NCBI GenBank assembly: GCA_040268355.1
Contig: JAWRIT010000119.1
Span: forward strand, 1-14,734
DNA length: 14,734 nt
DNA from: UBA1367 sp040268355
Lineage (GTDB): Bacteria; Actinomycetota; Coriobacteriia; Coriobacteriales; Atopobiaceae
Direction: 5' to 3'
Below are positions 14,720 to 14,734 of the stretch, piece after piece. The first letter of the stretch is position 1; each line of letters starts with the position of its first letter. The notes under the pieces are model-generated. The model was not told the DNA's origin. It saw nothing but the letters and a program-made list of their open reading frames with translations, and did not search any database. The position numbers and the translations under genes were made by a program.

Positions 14720-14734
14720 GGGGGGGGGGGGGGG
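14720..14734 (+). repeat. Poly-G run at the window end
   Basis: The last 15 bases are all G, preceded by a low-complexity CACCA-rich stretch. The position at the very edge suggests a contig end broken at a homopolymer or a poly-G base-calling artefact. A real phase-variable tract is possible but cannot be told from this window. Confidence 0.85.

Noticed and set aside
1..14734. CRISPR array, insertion sequence or phage genes
   Set aside because: I saw no regularly spaced long repeats, no transposase or integrase motifs and no target-site duplications in the window.

Overview
The window is a high-GC bacterial chromosome segment or contig end carrying two separate carbohydrate-utilisation loci. 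Good Shine-Dalgarno sequences precede most starts. A Gut-type (glucitol) PTS, a GPH-family transporter and a family-106-like glycoside hydrolase sit together, with no oxygen-linked genes. This suits a fermentative gut or oral anaerobe; a coriobacterial actinomycete (Olsenella/Collinsella-like) is my best guess, but no marker gene fixes the taxon.

Region 1 (about 72-6946) is a glycoside locus. An AraC-type regulator and an aldo/keto reductase lie on the minus strand. Divergent from the regulator is a plus-strand operon: a large cytoplasmic glycoside hydrolase (GH106-like), a small VOC/glyoxalase-fold metalloprotein and a GPH (melibiose-permease type) sugar-cation symporter. The likely logic is import of an intact glycoside by the symporter, cleavage inside the cell by the hydrolase, processing of a released product by the VOC protein and possibly the aldo/keto reductase, and control by the AraC protein. 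The substrate cannot be read from the sequence.

Region 2 (6947-8104) is about 1.15 kb in which I can support no gene. It starts with a strong GC hairpin after the symporter gene and holds several short inverted and recurring motifs.

Region 3 (8105-14734) is a polyol/ketose locus. A GntR/UTRA regulator on the plus strand faces a minus-strand set transcribed in the order class II ketose-bisphosphate aldolase, FGGY (xylulokinase-like) kinase, PTS EIIC (SrlA), PTS EIIBC (SrlE), GutM, and a short archaeal-type triosephosphate-isomerase-like protein. The regions upstream of the aldolase gene and of srlA share a 15-bp sequence built on TTGTCTATA. At the aldolase it forms a perfect 16-bp inverted repeat; at srlA it forms three direct repeats spaced 10 and 20 bp. 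The GntR protein is the obvious candidate to bind both.

No EIIA (SrlB) and no polyol-phosphate dehydrogenase is visible. A kinase plus aldolase plus isomerase placed behind a PTS that already phosphorylates its substrate does not match the standard glucitol pathway. This is the best candidate for an undescribed pathway here. The window ends in a run of 15 G, which may be an assembly or sequencing artefact.
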